A stretch of DNA of 64,000 bases, from positions 2,080,001-2,144,000 of the forward strand of contig NC_022080.4 of NCBI RefSeq assembly GCF_000445995.2, in the 5' to 3' direction. The translations under genes and the position numbers were made by a program. Each line of letters starts with the position of its first letter. Within the stretch, counting starts at the first letter, position 1. Of this stretch, positions 1 through 8,769 are shown one piece after another. This stretch comes from Geobacillus genomosp. 3 (GTDB lineage Bacteria > Bacillota > Bacilli > Bacillales > Anoxybacillaceae). The notes beneath the pieces were generated by a model. The model was given only the letters and a program-made list of their open reading frames with translations, was not told where the DNA came from and did not search any database.

Positions 1-282
1 CCGCGGCATGACGCAGTCCATCAGTTTCGCATCCCATATATCGCGCTCGGTCGTTGTATTCGTTTCCAACAATCGTTGTTCATATGCCCAATCGATAATG
101 ACATCCAACACCGGAGCAGGCGAGGCCAAAGGAACATCTTTGGCCTCAACCGGCTGCCACTCGGTGAGCTTAAGCGCCGCAAGCAGGCGGTTGCGCGCAT
201 AGACGACATCTTCCTCGGGAAGAAGGCCGTGCTTTTTCGCATAATCGATCAGTTGTTCAATCGCCATCCAAATCGCTTCCAT
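1..282 (-). CDS. galT: UDP-glucose--hexose-1-phosphate uridylyltransferase (5' part, runs off window)
   Basis: Third gene of the Leloir galactose operon; exchanges UDP between UDP-glucose and galactose-1-phosphate in the cytoplasm. Only the first 94 codons are in the window. Translation from the ATG at 282 gives MEAIWMAIEQLIDYAKKHGL, then a Glu-Asp-Val-Val-Tyr-Ala-Arg-Asn-Arg-Leu-Leu stretch typical of the Bacillus GalT N-terminus (the class distinct from the E. coli HIT-type enzyme). The start is 2 nt after the galE stop, with a GGGGTGTG ribosome site. The catalytic part lies beyond the left edge, so intactness cannot be judged. Confidence 0.88.
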   Translation of the reverse strand, partial: MEAIWMAIEQLIDYAKKHGLLPEEDVVYARNRLLAALKLTEWQPVEAKDVPLASPAPVLDVIIDWAYEQRLLETNTTTERDIWDAKLMDCVMPR

Positions 283-284
283 GT

Positions 285-1271
285 TCACACACCCCGATAG
301 CCGTTTGGCCGCGCTTGATGCCACTCCCATGCCGAGGCGACGATGTCTGTAATGGATGGGTATTTCGGCTCCCACCCGAGCTCGCGCTTCGCCTTTTCCG
401 ATGAAGCGACGAGTTTCGCCGGATCGCCCGGACGCCGCGCCATGACGCGGGCGGGAATCGGGTGCCCAGTCACTTGCCGCGCCGCTTCGATCACTTCTTT
501 GACGCTGAAGCCGTTGCCGTTGCCTAAATTGTATACACTGCTTTTCGCCCCGCTTCGCAGTTTCTCAAGCGCCAAAACGTGGGCATCAACAAGATCAAGC
601 ACATGAATGTAGTCGCGGATGCACGTGCCGTCCGGCGTATCGTAATCATCGCCGAAAATGGCGATCTCTTCGCGCTGGCCGAGCGGCACTTTCAAAATCA
701 ACGGAATGAGATGCGTCTCCGGGTCATGGTCCTCGCCGATCGTTGTCCCGTACGCCCCGGCGACATTGAAGTAGCGGAGCGAAATTGAACGGATGCCGTA
801 AGCGCGGTCGGCCCATTTCATCATTTTTTCCATCGAGAGCTTTGTTTCTCCATACGCGTTCGTCGGTTCGGTCGGATCGGTTTCGACGATCGGGATTTGT
901 TTCGGTTCCCCGTACACCGCGGCGGTGGAGGAAAAGACGATTTGTTTGACGCCAAATTCCTTCATCACTTCAAGCAACACTTGTGTCCCGTACACATTGT
1001 TGTCGTAATACTTCAGCGGCTCTTCCATGCTTTCGCCGACCAATGAATTTGCCGCAAAATGAATGACCGCCTCAATGTCATACTGGCGAAACACCTCGCG
1101 CAAAAACTCGCGGTCGCGAATATCGCCTTGGCAAAACACCGCCTCCGGGTGAACCGCCTCTTTGTGCCCCGTCTGTAAGTTATCCACCACGACCACGTTC
1201 TCGACTTTTTCGATCAGGCGGTATACCGCATGGCTGCCAATATACCCCGCCCCACCGCAAATTAAAATCAT
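285..1271 (-). CDS. galE: UDP-glucose 4-epimerase
   Basis: Interconverts UDP-galactose and UDP-glucose; extended short-chain dehydrogenase fold with bound NAD. The predicted protein is 328 residues, the usual length. The N-terminus carries the Rossmann motif GGAGYIGSH. The active-site Ser-Ser-Thr-Ala-Ala-Val-Tyr-Gly segment and the [10 protein letters not shown] motif (Tyr-x-x-x-Lys) follow near residues 115-155. I chose the ATG at 1271 rather than an earlier in-frame ATG at 1298 because it overlaps the galK stop as ATGA and has GGAGGAG just upstream. Translationally coupled to galK and followed 2 nt later by galT. Confidence 0.97.
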   Translation of the reverse strand: MILICGGAGYIGSHAVYRLIEKVENVVVVDNLQTGHKEAVHPEAVFCQGDIRDREFLREVFRQYDIEAVIHFAANSLVGESMEEPLKYYDNNVYGTQVLLEVMKEFGVKQIVFSSTAAVYGEPKQIPIVETDPTEPTNAYGETKLSMEKMMKWADRAYGIRSISLRYFNVAGAYGTTIGEDHDPETHLIPLILKVPLGQREEIAIFGDDYDTPDGTCIRDYIHVLDLVDAHVLALEKLRSGAKSSVYNLGNGNGFSVKEVIEAARQVTGHPIPARVMARRPGDPAKLVASSEKAKRELGWEPKYPSITDIVASAWEWHQARPNGYRGV

Positions 1272-2452
1272 CGGCTCATCTCCTCCATTTCTGTCCATTC
1301 ACGCGCCCCGCCGCCGACGTTAACGACGTAGAAGCTCGCTTCATAGCCGATCGTTTCGGCATACGCGTTTCCGACTCGTTCCATAAAATCTTGCACATAG
1401 TCTTTTTTCACAATGTTCACCGTACAACCGCCAAACCCAGCCCCCGTCATGCGCGCCCCGATCGTTCCTTCGTGCCCCCACGCGGCCTCCACGAGCGTAT
1501 CAAGTTCGATGCCTGTTACTTCGTAGTCATCGCGCAGCGACAAATGCGACTGCTTCATCAACTCGCCAAAGCGGACGAGGTCTCCTCGTTCAAGCGCCCG
1601 GGCGGCTTCCAACGTCCGCTCGTTTTCCGTCACCGCATGGCGGGCCCGCTTTTGTTCGAGCGGGGAAAGAAGGTGGGTGCACGCGTCCAGTTCCGCGCTC
1701 GTCAGCTCGCCGAGCGAAGCGATGTCAAGCACGTTTTGCAGCTTCGCAAGTGCCGCCTCGCACGTCGCCCGCCGCTCGTTGTACGCCGAGTCCGCCAAGC
1801 CGCGCTTTTTGTTCGTGTTGGCGATGACGATCGCACAATCGTCAAGCACCAATGGCAAATAGCGGTACTCAAGCGTTTGGCAGTTTAATAGGATGGCGCA
1901 ATGTTGTTTTCCCATGCCGACGGCAAACTGATCCATAATGCCGCAATTGACGCCGATGTATTTATTTTCTACGTTTTGGCTCATTTTCACAAGTTCCAAC
2001 TGATCAAGCCCGCGCCCGAACAGCTTGTTGAGCATCACCGCGGTCACAAGCTCAATCGACGCCGATGACGACAGCCCGGCGCCGTTTGGGATCGTGCCGT
2101 AATACAAAATATCCAATCCGGTCTCCGGCGAACCGAGCGCTTGAAACGCGGCCAAAATCCCTTTCGGGTAGTTCGCCCAGCCGTGCTCGCTCCGGTACGA
2201 CAAGTCGCCGTAAGAGACCGTGATCACTCCCGTTTCCGGGAAGTTTTGCGAATAAAAGCGGACAAGCGGCTTATCTGTCTGTCGGACGAGCGCATACGTG
2301 CCGATCTCGAGCGCGCACGGCAGCACATGCCCGCCGTTGTAATCCGTATGCTCGCCAATCAAATTGACGCGGCCGGGGGCGAAGAAGGTGCGGATGCCTT
2401 CGCCCAAGCCGCCGAAAAGTTCGATAAATTGCTGTTTTAAGGTAGGGATCAT
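1268..2452 (-). CDS. galK: Galactokinase
   Basis: Phosphorylates alpha-D-galactose at C1 with ATP; GHMP-kinase family, 394 residues. Visible signatures are the galactokinase motif [15 protein letters not shown] near residues 27-41, the ATP-binding GLSSSAS loop near residue 125, and the C-terminal MTGAGFGGC motif. It is the first gene of galK-galE-galT. A GAAGGAGG ribosome site lies about 8 nt before the ATG, and a good sigma-A promoter overlapped by an inverted repeat lies upstream. The gene order matches the galactose operon of Geobacillus and many bacilli. Confidence 0.97.
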   Translation of the reverse strand: MIPTLKQQFIELFGGLGEGIRTFFAPGRVNLIGEHTDYNGGHVLPCALEIGTYALVRQTDKPLVRFYSQNFPETGVITVSYGDLSYRSEHGWANYPKGILAAFQALGSPETGLDILYYGTIPNGAGLSSSASIELVTAVMLNKLFGRGLDQLELVKMSQNVENKYIGVNCGIMDQFAVGMGKQHCAILLNCQTLEYRYLPLVLDDCAIVIANTNKKRGLADSAYNERRATCEAALAKLQNVLDIASLGELTSAELDACTHLLSPLEQKRARHAVTENERTLEAARALERGDLVRFGELMKQSHLSLRDDYEVTGIELDTLVEAAWGHEGTIGARMTGAGFGGCTVNIVKKDYVQDFMERVGNAYAETIGYEASFYVVNVGGGAREWTEMEEMSR

Positions 2453-2476
2453 GGAAGGGCCTCCTTCAAGTCTTTA

Positions 2477-2513
2477 TAGTAAATATTTTAGTTAATAGTT
2501 TACTAAAAATCAA
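2477..2513 (-). promoter_or_regulatory. gal operon promoter with overlapping inverted repeat (putative operator)
   Basis: On the minus strand a -35 TTGATT (2513-2508), a 17-nt spacer and a -10 TAAAAT (2490-2485) precede galK. The arms TAGTAAA (2477-2483) and TTTACTA (2499-2505) form a perfect 7-bp inverted repeat centred 22 bp apart; one arm lies in the spacer and the other at the expected start point. This placement is what a repressor site would look like. The regulator is not in the window, so assignment to a GalR/LacI or AraC-type protein would be a guess. Confidence 0.6.
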
Positions 2514-2540
2514 CGGCGAAACGAAATCTTTTTTAATACG

Positions 2541-2584
2541 TATAATCGTTTGAACATTTATTCACCTTAATATAGGAAGGAGGC
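2541..2584 (+). promoter_or_regulatory. Promoter -10 and ribosome site for the EcsC-family gene
   Basis: A consensus TATAAT at 2541-2546 has no good -35 at 16-18 nt. A very strong AGGAAGGAGG ribosome site at about 2574-2583 sits roughly 10 nt before the ATG at 2594. It is divergent from the gal promoter, with about 30 bp between them. Confidence 0.45.
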
Positions 2585-2593
2585 GGAGCGGAG

Positions 2594-3376
2594 ATGGAAA
2601 CGCGACAGATGTTGAAACAAGAACTCCAAACCATCACCCACTGGGAACACTCGCAAAAAGACCTATGGTTTTGGGAAAAGCTCGGCCGCTTGCCGTTTCA
2701 AGTGCTTGATAAGCTGACGCCAAAAGCCGTCCATCGAAAACTCGGGCAGTTGCTTGATGAGTTGGGCAGCTATATTCAAAGCGGAGGGCACTATTTGGTG
2801 AAACAAGAGAGCGTGCTCGAGCGGCTTGGCGTTACTTCGCTTGCTGAAGTGCCGCACTTGTCGCTTGAGACGATGGATCGCGTTTGCGACGAATTGATTG
2901 AGGCGCGCGTCACGTTCGCCCAGCTGCAAGGGGCGGCGACCGGGGTCGGCGGGGCGCTGACGCTGGCCTTGGACATTCCGGCGCTGCTTGGGTTGGCGCT
3001 GAAAACGCTGCAAGAGATCGCCATCGTGTACGGATATGACCCGAAGGAAAAAGAAGAGCGCGTGTTCGTCGTCAAATGCCTGCAGTTTGCGGCCGCGGAC
3101 ATCGTCGGAAAAAAAGCGATTTTAGAGGAACTTGCGTCGTTTTCCGAAACGCGCAGTCACGTCTTTTCCGAGCTGCAAGGATGGCGGGAAGTGATGATGA
3201 CGTTCCGCGACCAATACGGATGGAAAAAGCTGTTTCAAGCCGTGCCGATCATCGGGGTCGTGTTCGGTTCACTGTTTAACAAATCGTTTATGGAAGACAT
3301 CGCCGAAACCGGGAAGATGCTCTATCGGAAGCGGCGCATTATCGAGAAGCTCAAGCAACTCGAACCCGATGTCTAA
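2594..3376 (+). CDS. EcsC family protein
   Basis: A 260-residue protein resembling the EcsC family, named after the third gene of the B. subtilis ecs ABC-transporter operon. The family's biochemical role is not established. The centre holds a glycine-rich hydrophobic stretch (about residues 116-140, including TGVGGALTLALDIPALLGLA) and is followed by the conserved Ile-Val-Tyr-Gly-Tyr-Asp segment. A second hydrophobic stretch is near residues 215-230. There is no signal peptide. It stands alone between the divergent gal operon and a 3' intrinsic terminator that overlaps its stop codon. No ecsA or ecsB is adjacent. Confidence 0.8.
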   Translation: METRQMLKQELQTITHWEHSQKDLWFWEKLGRLPFQVLDKLTPKAVHRKLGQLLDELGSYIQSGGHYLVKQESVLERLGVTSLAEVPHLSLETMDRVCDELIEARVTFAQLQGAATGVGGALTLALDIPALLGLALKTLQEIAIVYGYDPKEKEERVFVVKCLQFAAADIVGKKAILEELASFSETRSHVFSELQGWREVMMTFRDQYGWKKLFQAVPIIGVVFGSLFNKSFMEDIAETGKMLYRKRRIIEKLKQLEPDV

Positions 3377-3400
3377 GCGACACCGGGTTCGGCTTGTTTC
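3361..3400 (+). terminator. Intrinsic terminator overlapping the end of the EcsC gene
   Basis: Arms CGAACCCGATGTC (3361-3373) and GACACCGGGTTCG (3379-3391) form a 13-bp stem (one G-U pair) around a 5-nt loop that contains the stop codon. The downstream tract GCTTGTTTC is only moderately T-rich. Confidence 0.7.
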
Positions 3401-3436
3401 TAGCCGTTGCATAGGCTCGAGCGGCAGCATCCCTTC

Positions 3437-3781
3437 CTATCGTTGAACGGTTTTCAACCGCCACACCGTGCTGATGAAATCCCCCGAGCGGTGCGGCACC
3501 GCCACTCCGGCATACATCAGCTCGTCGCCGCCGTAGACGCCAAGGCCCTCGATTTCATAGTCTTGGCTTGGGTCAAGCCCTTTTAAGCGCAAGTGCGACA
3601 GCGGGGCGTTCGCTTCCGCCAGAACACGGAAGTAGGCGACGAGCGCTTCCGACTGATCTTCCGAGACAAACATCCATGCCGTTTCGTTACCCTCAAACGG
3701 GCTTAATAGCCGATAGAACGTGCCGAACTGGACGAGGCGGCGCACGTCTTTGTACAACGTGATTTGCTTCTCCTTCTCCAT
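3437..3781 (-). pseudogene. C-terminal remnant of a GH36 alpha-galactosidase
   Basis: The 114-residue frame matches the extreme C-terminal domain of glycoside hydrolase 36 alpha-galactosidases (AgaN/AgaA/RafA type, about 730 residues). Telling segments are a Tyr-Lys-x-x-Arg-Arg-Leu-Val-Gln-Phe-Gly run, FYRLLSPFEGNETAWM, RLKGLDPSQDYEI and YGGDELM. The (beta/alpha)8 catalytic domain is absent, and the sequence before the fragment goes straight to the glpD terminator. There is no usable ribosome site at the nominal ATG. Its position next to galKET fits loss of an alpha-galactoside cluster by deletion. The family assignment is from remembered motifs; the remnant status is an inference from length. 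Confidence 0.75.
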
Positions 3782-3810
3782 TTTACTTAATTTTTACGAA
3801 AAAATCTATC

Positions 3811-3840
3811 AAAAAAGCGCCCAAACATGGGCGCTTTTTC
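3811..3840. terminator. Terminator downstream of glpD
   Basis: A stem of AAAAAAGCGCCC against GGGCGCTTTTTC around a 6-nt loop. T-runs on both strands make it usable in both directions; on the minus strand it ends glpD transcription. Confidence 0.85.
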
Positions 3841-3876
3841 ATCCTCTTTCTTGCCGGAATGTTGCTGTTTCCGGTT

Positions 3877-5553
3877 TTATTGATTGATGATCTGCCGATC
3901 GTCGCCCCCTGTCGCCAGCGTTGCCTGCCGCAGCTCCCGGTCGAGCTCTTTCGCATAGATGTCGCGCTCTTCCTTCGTCCAATGCAAGTACCGCGCCATA
4001 AACGCGATGACCGCCTCTTTTTCCCGCCGGACGGCGTCGATGTCAAACAACAGCGCACCGGTGCGGCGGATAAAGTAATCCGTCGGTTTGGCGGCCATTT
4101 CTTCCTCGATGGCGTAGACGAGACGGACGAACGTTTCGCGCGTTAAGCCGGACGAGCGGTCGTACTGGCTGCTTAAGGCAAAGAGGCGGTCGACATTTGT
4201 GCCGTACTGTTTTGCCAGCCGCGCCCCTTGTTCTTCTGTCAGGCCATAGCGCGCCGCTTCTTTCGCTTTTTCGGCGATGAAGGCCGGCAGCCGGTGCGAG
4301 CCGCCGATGTTGCCTCCGGAAATTGGCAGCTGCTTCGTTTGGCACGGGCGGAACGTTTTTCCCTCTTCTTTTTCCAATTGTTTGGCGACGAGGTCAACGA
4401 CAGTTTCCGCCATTTTCCGGTAGCCGGTCAGTTTGCCGCCGGCGATCGTGATGAGGCCGGTCGGCGATGTCCAAATTTCGTCTTTGCGGGAAATCTCCGA
4501 CGGGTCTTTCCCTTCTTCATAAATAAGCGGGCGGACGCCAGCCCAGCTCGACTCGACATCGGCGGCGGTGATGCCGACCGCTGGGAACATGAACCGGATC
4601 GCTTTCAATAAATAGTCGCGGTCTTCCTCCGTCATCGCCGGATGGGCCGGGTCGTCGTCGTAAAACGTGTCGGTCGTGCCGACGTACGTTTTTCCGTCGC
4701 GCGGAATGGCAAACACCATCCGGCCGTCCGGCGTATCAAAATAAATCGCTTGGTTCAGCGGAAACCGCTTTTGATCGATGACGATATGGACGCCTTTTGT
4801 GAGCCGGAGCCGCTTGCCCGTTTTTGAGCCGTCTTGGTCGCGGACGGCATCGACCCACGGTCCGGCGGCGTTCACGACCTTTTTGGCACGGATGTCGTAT
4901 GAAAGGCCGCCGAGCATGTCGCGGCAGCGGGCGCCAATGATGCGGCCGCGCTCATCGTATAAAAACTGTTCCGCTTTTGTATAGTTGATGACATCGGCGC
5001 CAAGTTCAGCCGCTTTTTTGATCACTTCGATCGTCAAGCGGGCGTCGTCGGTCCGGTATTCAACGTAATAGCCGCCGCCGAGTAAGCCGTCCCGCTTCAA
5101 CAGCGGCTCTTTGGCCAGCGCCTGCTTGGCGGTGAGCATCGTCCGCCGTTCGCTCCGTTTGACCCCGGCCAATCGGTCGTACAGCCAGAGTCCGACCGAT
5201 GTGCTCCATTTGCCGAACGTCCCATCGCGATAAATCGGCAGCAGCATCCATTCCGGCGTCGTGACGTGCGGGCCGTTTTCATAGACGATCGCCCGTTCGC
5301 GCCCGACTTCGGCGACCATTTTCACTTCGAACTGCTTCAAATAGCGCAATCCCCCGTGGACAAGCTTCGTTGAGCGGCTCGATGTCCCGGCCGCAAAGTC
5401 TTGCATTTCCACAAGCGCCACGGTCATGCCGCGCGAGGCGGCGTCAAGGGCGATGCCGGCGCCGGTGATCCCCCCGCCGACAATCAGAAGATCGTATCGT
5501 TTTCCGCTCATCGCCTGAAAAATATCGCTCCGCTGCTTGCTTGAAAATGCCAT
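3877..5553 (-). CDS. glpD: Aerobic glycerol-3-phosphate dehydrogenase
   Basis: FAD-dependent, membrane-associated enzyme oxidising glycerol-3-phosphate to dihydroxyacetone phosphate and passing electrons to menaquinone. The predicted protein is 558 residues, close to the B. subtilis enzyme. The N-terminal dinucleotide motif [20 protein letters not shown] is at about residues 21-40, and Arg-Gly-Leu-Arg-Tyr-Leu follows in the FAD-binding region. I chose the ATG at 5553 because an AGGAGGG site lies 7 nt upstream. Preceded by a GlpP-type leader and by glpP; a terminator follows. glpF and glpK, which lie between glpP and glpD in B. subtilis, are not here. Confidence 0.95.
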   Translation of the reverse strand: MAFSSKQRSDIFQAMSGKRYDLLIVGGGITGAGIALDAASRGMTVALVEMQDFAAGTSSRSTKLVHGGLRYLKQFEVKMVAEVGRERAIVYENGPHVTTPEWMLLPIYRDGTFGKWSTSVGLWLYDRLAGVKRSERRTMLTAKQALAKEPLLKRDGLLGGGYYVEYRTDDARLTIEVIKKAAELGADVINYTKAEQFLYDERGRIIGARCRDMLGGLSYDIRAKKVVNAAGPWVDAVRDQDGSKTGKRLRLTKGVHIVIDQKRFPLNQAIYFDTPDGRMVFAIPRDGKTYVGTTDTFYDDDPAHPAMTEEDRDYLLKAIRFMFPAVGITAADVESSWAGVRPLIYEEGKDPSEISRKDEIWTSPTGLITIAGGKLTGYRKMAETVVDLVAKQLEKEEGKTFRPCQTKQLPISGGNIGGSHRLPAFIAEKAKEAARYGLTEEQGARLAKQYGTNVDRLFALSSQYDRSSGLTRETFVRLVYAIEEEMAAKPTDYFIRRTGALLFDIDAVRREKEAVIAFMARYLHWTKEERDIYAKELDRELRQATLATGGDDRQIINQ

Positions 5554-5578
5554 GAACATTCCCTCCTGTGTGAAAAAG

Positions 5579-5638
5579 ACAAAAAGAGACCATGACAAAC
5601 ACGATAAGCATCTCGCCTACCATGCATGCATGGTCTCT
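5579..5638 (-). promoter_or_regulatory. glpD leader terminator, likely GlpP antitermination target
   Basis: Between the glpD promoter and its ribosome site, arms AGAGACCATG (minus strand, 5638-5629) and CATGGTCTCT (5594-5585) form a perfect 10-bp stem enclosing 34 nt, followed by TTTTTG. In B. subtilis, glpD and glpFK leaders carry such terminators, bypassed by GlpP with glycerol-3-phosphate. The hairpin is seen; its control by GlpP is inferred from that precedent and from glpP being the next gene upstream. Confidence 0.75.
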
Positions 5639-5674
5639 CCATGTCTCCTGACTGATGATTAACTTGTTAAGTTC

Positions 5675-5703
5675 ATTATAACAGACTAATGCTGATTTGG
5701 CTA
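5675..5703 (-). promoter_or_regulatory. glpD promoter
   Basis: Minus-strand TATAAT (5680-5675) preceded by a 17-nt spacer and a weak -35 TAGCCA (5703-5698). It lies in the 199-bp glpP-glpD gap upstream of the leader hairpin, so glpD can be transcribed independently of glpP. Confidence 0.65.
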
Positions 5704-5752
5704 CTCCAATGAAGGCGAAATCATTTGCGAAATGCATTTCGCTGCACCAAGG

Positions 5753-6307
5753 CTAGCGATCATAGTGGCGCCATAACGTTTCATTGGACGTCGTCACCGC
5801 TGCTGCGCCGGCTTCTAACGCCCGCTCGACATCGTCCGGGGTGCGGATGAGGCCGCCGGCGTAAATCGGCTTTCCGGTCCGCTCTTTCACTTCACGGATG
5901 ATGTGCGGCATCGCCCCCGGGATGACTTCAATGGAATCGGGGTTCGTTTTGGCGATCAGCTGATAGCTTTTCTCCAACGCGTGCGAATCGAGCAAAAAGA
6001 TGCGCTGCACGGCGAGTACATGTTTTTGCCGCGCCTTCATAATGATGCCCGCCTTCGTCGAAATGAGTCCATGCGGACGGAACTCTTGGCAAAGATATTC
6101 CGCAGCATGCTCATCATGGCTCAGCCCTTGCACCAAGTCGGCGTGGACAATGAGCTGCTTGCCGTGCCGGCGTGCATAAGCAAAGACACTTTTTAATTGG
6201 GCGACATGTACTTCAAGCAGCACCCCGACTTGATAACCGCTCGCCAAAAAGGCATCAAATTGCTTCATCGTTTTCATGGCCGGAATAATTTGTTGTCTCG
6301 TCTCCAT
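5753..6307 (-). CDS. glpP: Glycerol-3-phosphate-responsive antiterminator
   Basis: RNA-binding regulator (184 residues) that, with glycerol-3-phosphate, prevents termination in glp leader transcripts. The whole length follows the GlpP pattern: an N-terminal AMKTMKQFDAFLAS segment, HADLVQGL near residue 55, the Ile-Ser-Thr-Lys-Ala motif near 83-87, RIFLLDSHAL near 102, EVIPGAMPHII near 126 and the C-terminal AGAAAVTTSN. The fold is a small TIM-barrel-like domain. The ATG at 6307 has GGGGAGAA upstream. It starts 15 nt after a 51-codon gene that itself follows a sensor kinase by 16 nt; I see no promoter in between. Confidence 0.95.
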   Translation of the reverse strand: METRQQIIPAMKTMKQFDAFLASGYQVGVLLEVHVAQLKSVFAYARRHGKQLIVHADLVQGLSHDEHAAEYLCQEFRPHGLISTKAGIIMKARQKHVLAVQRIFLLDSHALEKSYQLIAKTNPDSIEVIPGAMPHIIREVKERTGKPIYAGGLIRTPDDVERALEAGAAAVTTSNETLWRHYDR

Positions 6308-6322
6308 TGCGTTCTCCCCGGT

Positions 6323-6478
6323 TTATCCTCTCATTTTGTCGACGTCGTCTAAGCATGACAGCGACATCATTGTCCGCGGTTTGCATGTCGCAATTTTCAC
6401 CCCGCGTTTGCGGAACTTCTCGACGACATGGTGAATCGCTTTTTTGCCCGCTGTCTCTTCTTCATGAAGATGCCCCAT
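6323..6478 (-). CDS. Small hypothetical protein between sensor kinase and glpP
   Basis: A 51-codon frame beginning MGHLHEEETAGKKAIHHVVE and ending DDVDKMRG, preceded by a strong AGGAGAGGAG ribosome site 9-10 nt from the ATG. It is basic in the middle (FRKRGVKIATCKPR) and has two cysteines. There is no membrane segment or signal peptide. The 16-nt gap to the kinase stop and the 15-nt gap to the glpP start suggest co-transcription with both. I do not recognise the family. Spacing and ribosome site are the only evidence that it is real. Confidence 0.6.
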   Translation of the reverse strand: MGHLHEEETAGKKAIHHVVEKFRKRGVKIATCKPRTMMSLSCLDDVDKMRG

Positions 6479-6494
6479 TGTCTCAACTCCTCTC

Positions 6495-7892
6495 CTATTC
6501 CGCTTTCGGAATGGCGAGCTTAACCGTTGTTCCCCGGCCGACTTCGCTTTCCATCATAATGTGCCCACCGTATTTATCGATCATTTCCTTGGCGATCGAA
6601 AGTCCGAGTCCAGCGCCGCCTTGTTCGCGGCTGCGCGCCTTGTCGACGCGATAAAAGCGCAAAAAAACGTTTTGCAGCTCTTCTTGCGGAATGCCGATGC
6701 CATAATCGCGGACGGCGACCGTCACAAACGATCCTTCCTCACGCAATGAAAGAGCGATTTTTTTAACGTGCTGAGAATATTTTACCGCATTGTCAAGCAA
6801 AATGAACAGCAATTGTTCAAAATGATGTTTTGCAATCGCTACACGCGCCGGCGCCCTTTCCGGCCGATCGACAATAAATTCAAAATCCGGGTGCAGTACG
6901 CGGAAATTTTCCACTACTTGTCCGATGGCAGCAACGGCATTGACCGGCGTCACTTCTTTCGGGACTGTAATCGCTTCAGCCCGCGACAAGTCAAGAAGCT
7001 CAAGGACGAGCCGCTTCAACCGTTCCGCCTCTTTCGTCGCCGCCTCGAGCGATTCTTCCAAAATATCACGATTATGTTTGCCCCATCGCTGCAGCAACGA
7101 AAGATGTCCTTGTAAAATGGCGAGCGGTGTACGCAGTTCGTGGGATGCATCTTCGACAAACTGCCGCTGCATGGCGAATGAGCGTTCAATGTCATCCATC
7201 ATGTTGTTGAACATAAGCATGAGCTCGGCGATTTCATCACGCGCCGAAGGCACATCGATGCGCTGCTTCAGCCCGTTGTTTTTGATGGCCGCCATCGTTT
7301 GCGCCAACGTTTTCAGCGGCCGGATGAAGCTTTGCGCCACAAGCCGTCCGGCGAGTGCGCTCGCTGCCATAGCCACTACCCCGATCACTGTCATGATGGC
7401 AAACAAAGTGTTCGTCACCTGTTGGAACTTCGTCAGCCGGCGGGCAATTTCAATCGTCCCGCGCAAATTTCCAATATGAAGCGGTTGACGAAGCAGCAAA
7501 AACCGTTCGTTGTTGACGAAGTGCTCATCCATTTTCAGCTTGTCGGGCACGCCTCCCGGCAACAGCGACACCGCAGCGCCATTGGAAACGGAGACGACGA
7601 CGTTTCCGTCGTGGTCGGTAACACGAATGAGCTGATAGCGCTCATTCAACTTTTCCAAAAACGAACGGCTGCGGCGAATATCTTCCCATGATACATTACG
7701 TTTTTCTGCGTAATATGTTTCAATTTCCGCCACCGTTTGTTCCATTGTTTTTTCCTCTTCGTTCAGCAGCCATTGCTTGACAATATGGTATTGCAAAAAG
7801 GTAAAAACAAAGTACGTAATAAAAATCGCCCCGGCAGACAAAACGGTCAGCTTCCCTTTCAGCGAAAGCCTGCGGATGCGGAAGCGCTTCAT
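6495..7892 (-). CDS. Two-component sensor histidine kinase (HAMP, HisKA, HATPase_c)
   Basis: Membrane sensor kinase of 465 residues. A first membrane helix (about residues 13-33) and a second (about 163-183) enclose a roughly 130-residue extracellular sensor domain, then a HAMP linker. The phospho-acceptor is H251 in DASHELRTPL. The ATP-binding N box (Leu-Leu-Asp-Asn-Ala-Val-Lys-Tyr), the GIGIP box and the GGAGLGLSI box follow. The start overlaps the regulator stop as ATGA, so the pair is translationally coupled. The HisKA region resembles B. subtilis YkoH, but I am not certain of orthology and the signal is unknown. Confidence 0.9.
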   Translation of the reverse strand: MKRFRIRRLSLKGKLTVLSAGAIFITYFVFTFLQYHIVKQWLLNEEEKTMEQTVAEIETYYAEKRNVSWEDIRRSRSFLEKLNERYQLIRVTDHDGNVVVSVSNGAAVSLLPGGVPDKLKMDEHFVNNERFLLLRQPLHIGNLRGTIEIARRLTKFQQVTNTLFAIMTVIGVVAMAASALAGRLVAQSFIRPLKTLAQTMAAIKNNGLKQRIDVPSARDEIAELMLMFNNMMDDIERSFAMQRQFVEDASHELRTPLAILQGHLSLLQRWGKHNRDILEESLEAATKEAERLKRLVLELLDLSRAEAITVPKEVTPVNAVAAIGQVVENFRVLHPDFEFIVDRPERAPARVAIAKHHFEQLLFILLDNAVKYSQHVKKIALSLREEGSFVTVAVRDYGIGIPQEELQNVFLRFYRVDKARSREQGGAGLGLSIAKEMIDKYGGHIMMESEVGRGTTVKLAIPKAE

Positions 7893-8563
7893 GGCCGCAT
7901 CACATATCCGGCGCCGCGCACCGTTTGGATATACCGCTCCTTATCGTGCTTATCGAGCTTTTGCCGCAAATAGCGGACATAAACATCCACAACGTTCGTC
8001 TCCACTTCGGTGTCAAACCCCCACACTTTATCAAGCAGCACATCGCGCGTCAAGACGACGTTGATATTTTGCATGAAAGCAACAAGCAAGTCGTATTCAC
8101 GTTTCGTCAGCTCGATCAACTCATCCCCTTTTTTCACCGTGCGCGCCTGCGTGTCAACGACTAGATCTTTAAACGCCAACACTTGCCCATCCGATTCAGG
8201 GTGAACGCGGCGGAATAAGGCGCGGATGCGGGCAAACAGCTCTTCAATGGCAAACGGCTTGACAATATAGTCATCCGCTCCGTTGTCAAGTCCCATGACA
8301 CGGTCAAATACGCTGTCGCGTGCGGTGATCATGATAATCGGCGTTGATTTGGCCGCCCGGATGCGGCGGCATACTTCCATCCCGTTTAAGCGCGGCAGCA
8401 TGACATCAAGCAAAATCAAATCCCACGGTTCGGCAAGGGCAAGCTCCACCCCTTCACGACCGTCGCTGCACACGTGCACATCAAACCCTTCATGTGTTAA
8501 ATCAAGCTCTAAAAACCGGGCCAAGCCGGCCTCATCTTCAATCAATAAAATCCTTCCATTCAT
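7889..8563 (-). CDS. OmpR/PhoB-family response regulator
   Basis: A 224-residue regulator with an N-terminal receiver domain (acidic pair E9/D10, phospho-acceptor D53 in LLDVMLPR, and Lys in YIVKPF) and a C-terminal winged-helix DNA-binding domain (LTKREYDLL, RYLRQKLD, RGAGYVMRP). Its partner kinase overlaps it by 4 nt. GAGAGGGG lies 8-9 nt before the ATG. Its likely targets cannot be read here. The B. subtilis YkoG type is the closest I recall, with limited confidence. Confidence 0.92.
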   Translation of the reverse strand: MNGRILLIEDEAGLARFLELDLTHEGFDVHVCSDGREGVELALAEPWDLILLDVMLPRLNGMEVCRRIRAAKSTPIIMITARDSVFDRVMGLDNGADDYIVKPFAIEELFARIRALFRRVHPESDGQVLAFKDLVVDTQARTVKKGDELIELTKREYDLLVAFMQNINVVLTRDVLLDKVWGFDTEVETNVVDVYVRYLRQKLDKHDKERYIQTVRGAGYVMRP

Positions 8564-8636
8564 TGGTTATGTCCCCTCTCTTGCATGCCTTTCCTCTATC
8601 GGGCCAAGAACCCGCCTTGTGCCGTTTCCCACTTTC

Positions 8637-8664
8637 ATTTTACTACAGACAACGTAAAAGCCAA
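8637..8664 (-). promoter_or_regulatory. Putative promoter of the two-component operon
   Basis: Minus-strand -35 TTGGCT (8664-8659), a 16-nt spacer and -10 TAAAAT (8642-8637), about 75 nt before the regulator start. Confidence 0.5.
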
Positions 8665-8769
8665 TCACCAACAGGGCGGCCGGCGACGAAAACCGGGCGC
8701 CACCGGCCGCTCCCGCCCCGCCAGATCCGTAAGCTCCCGCATATCGAGCGGCAGCCGTCCGGCCGCCGC

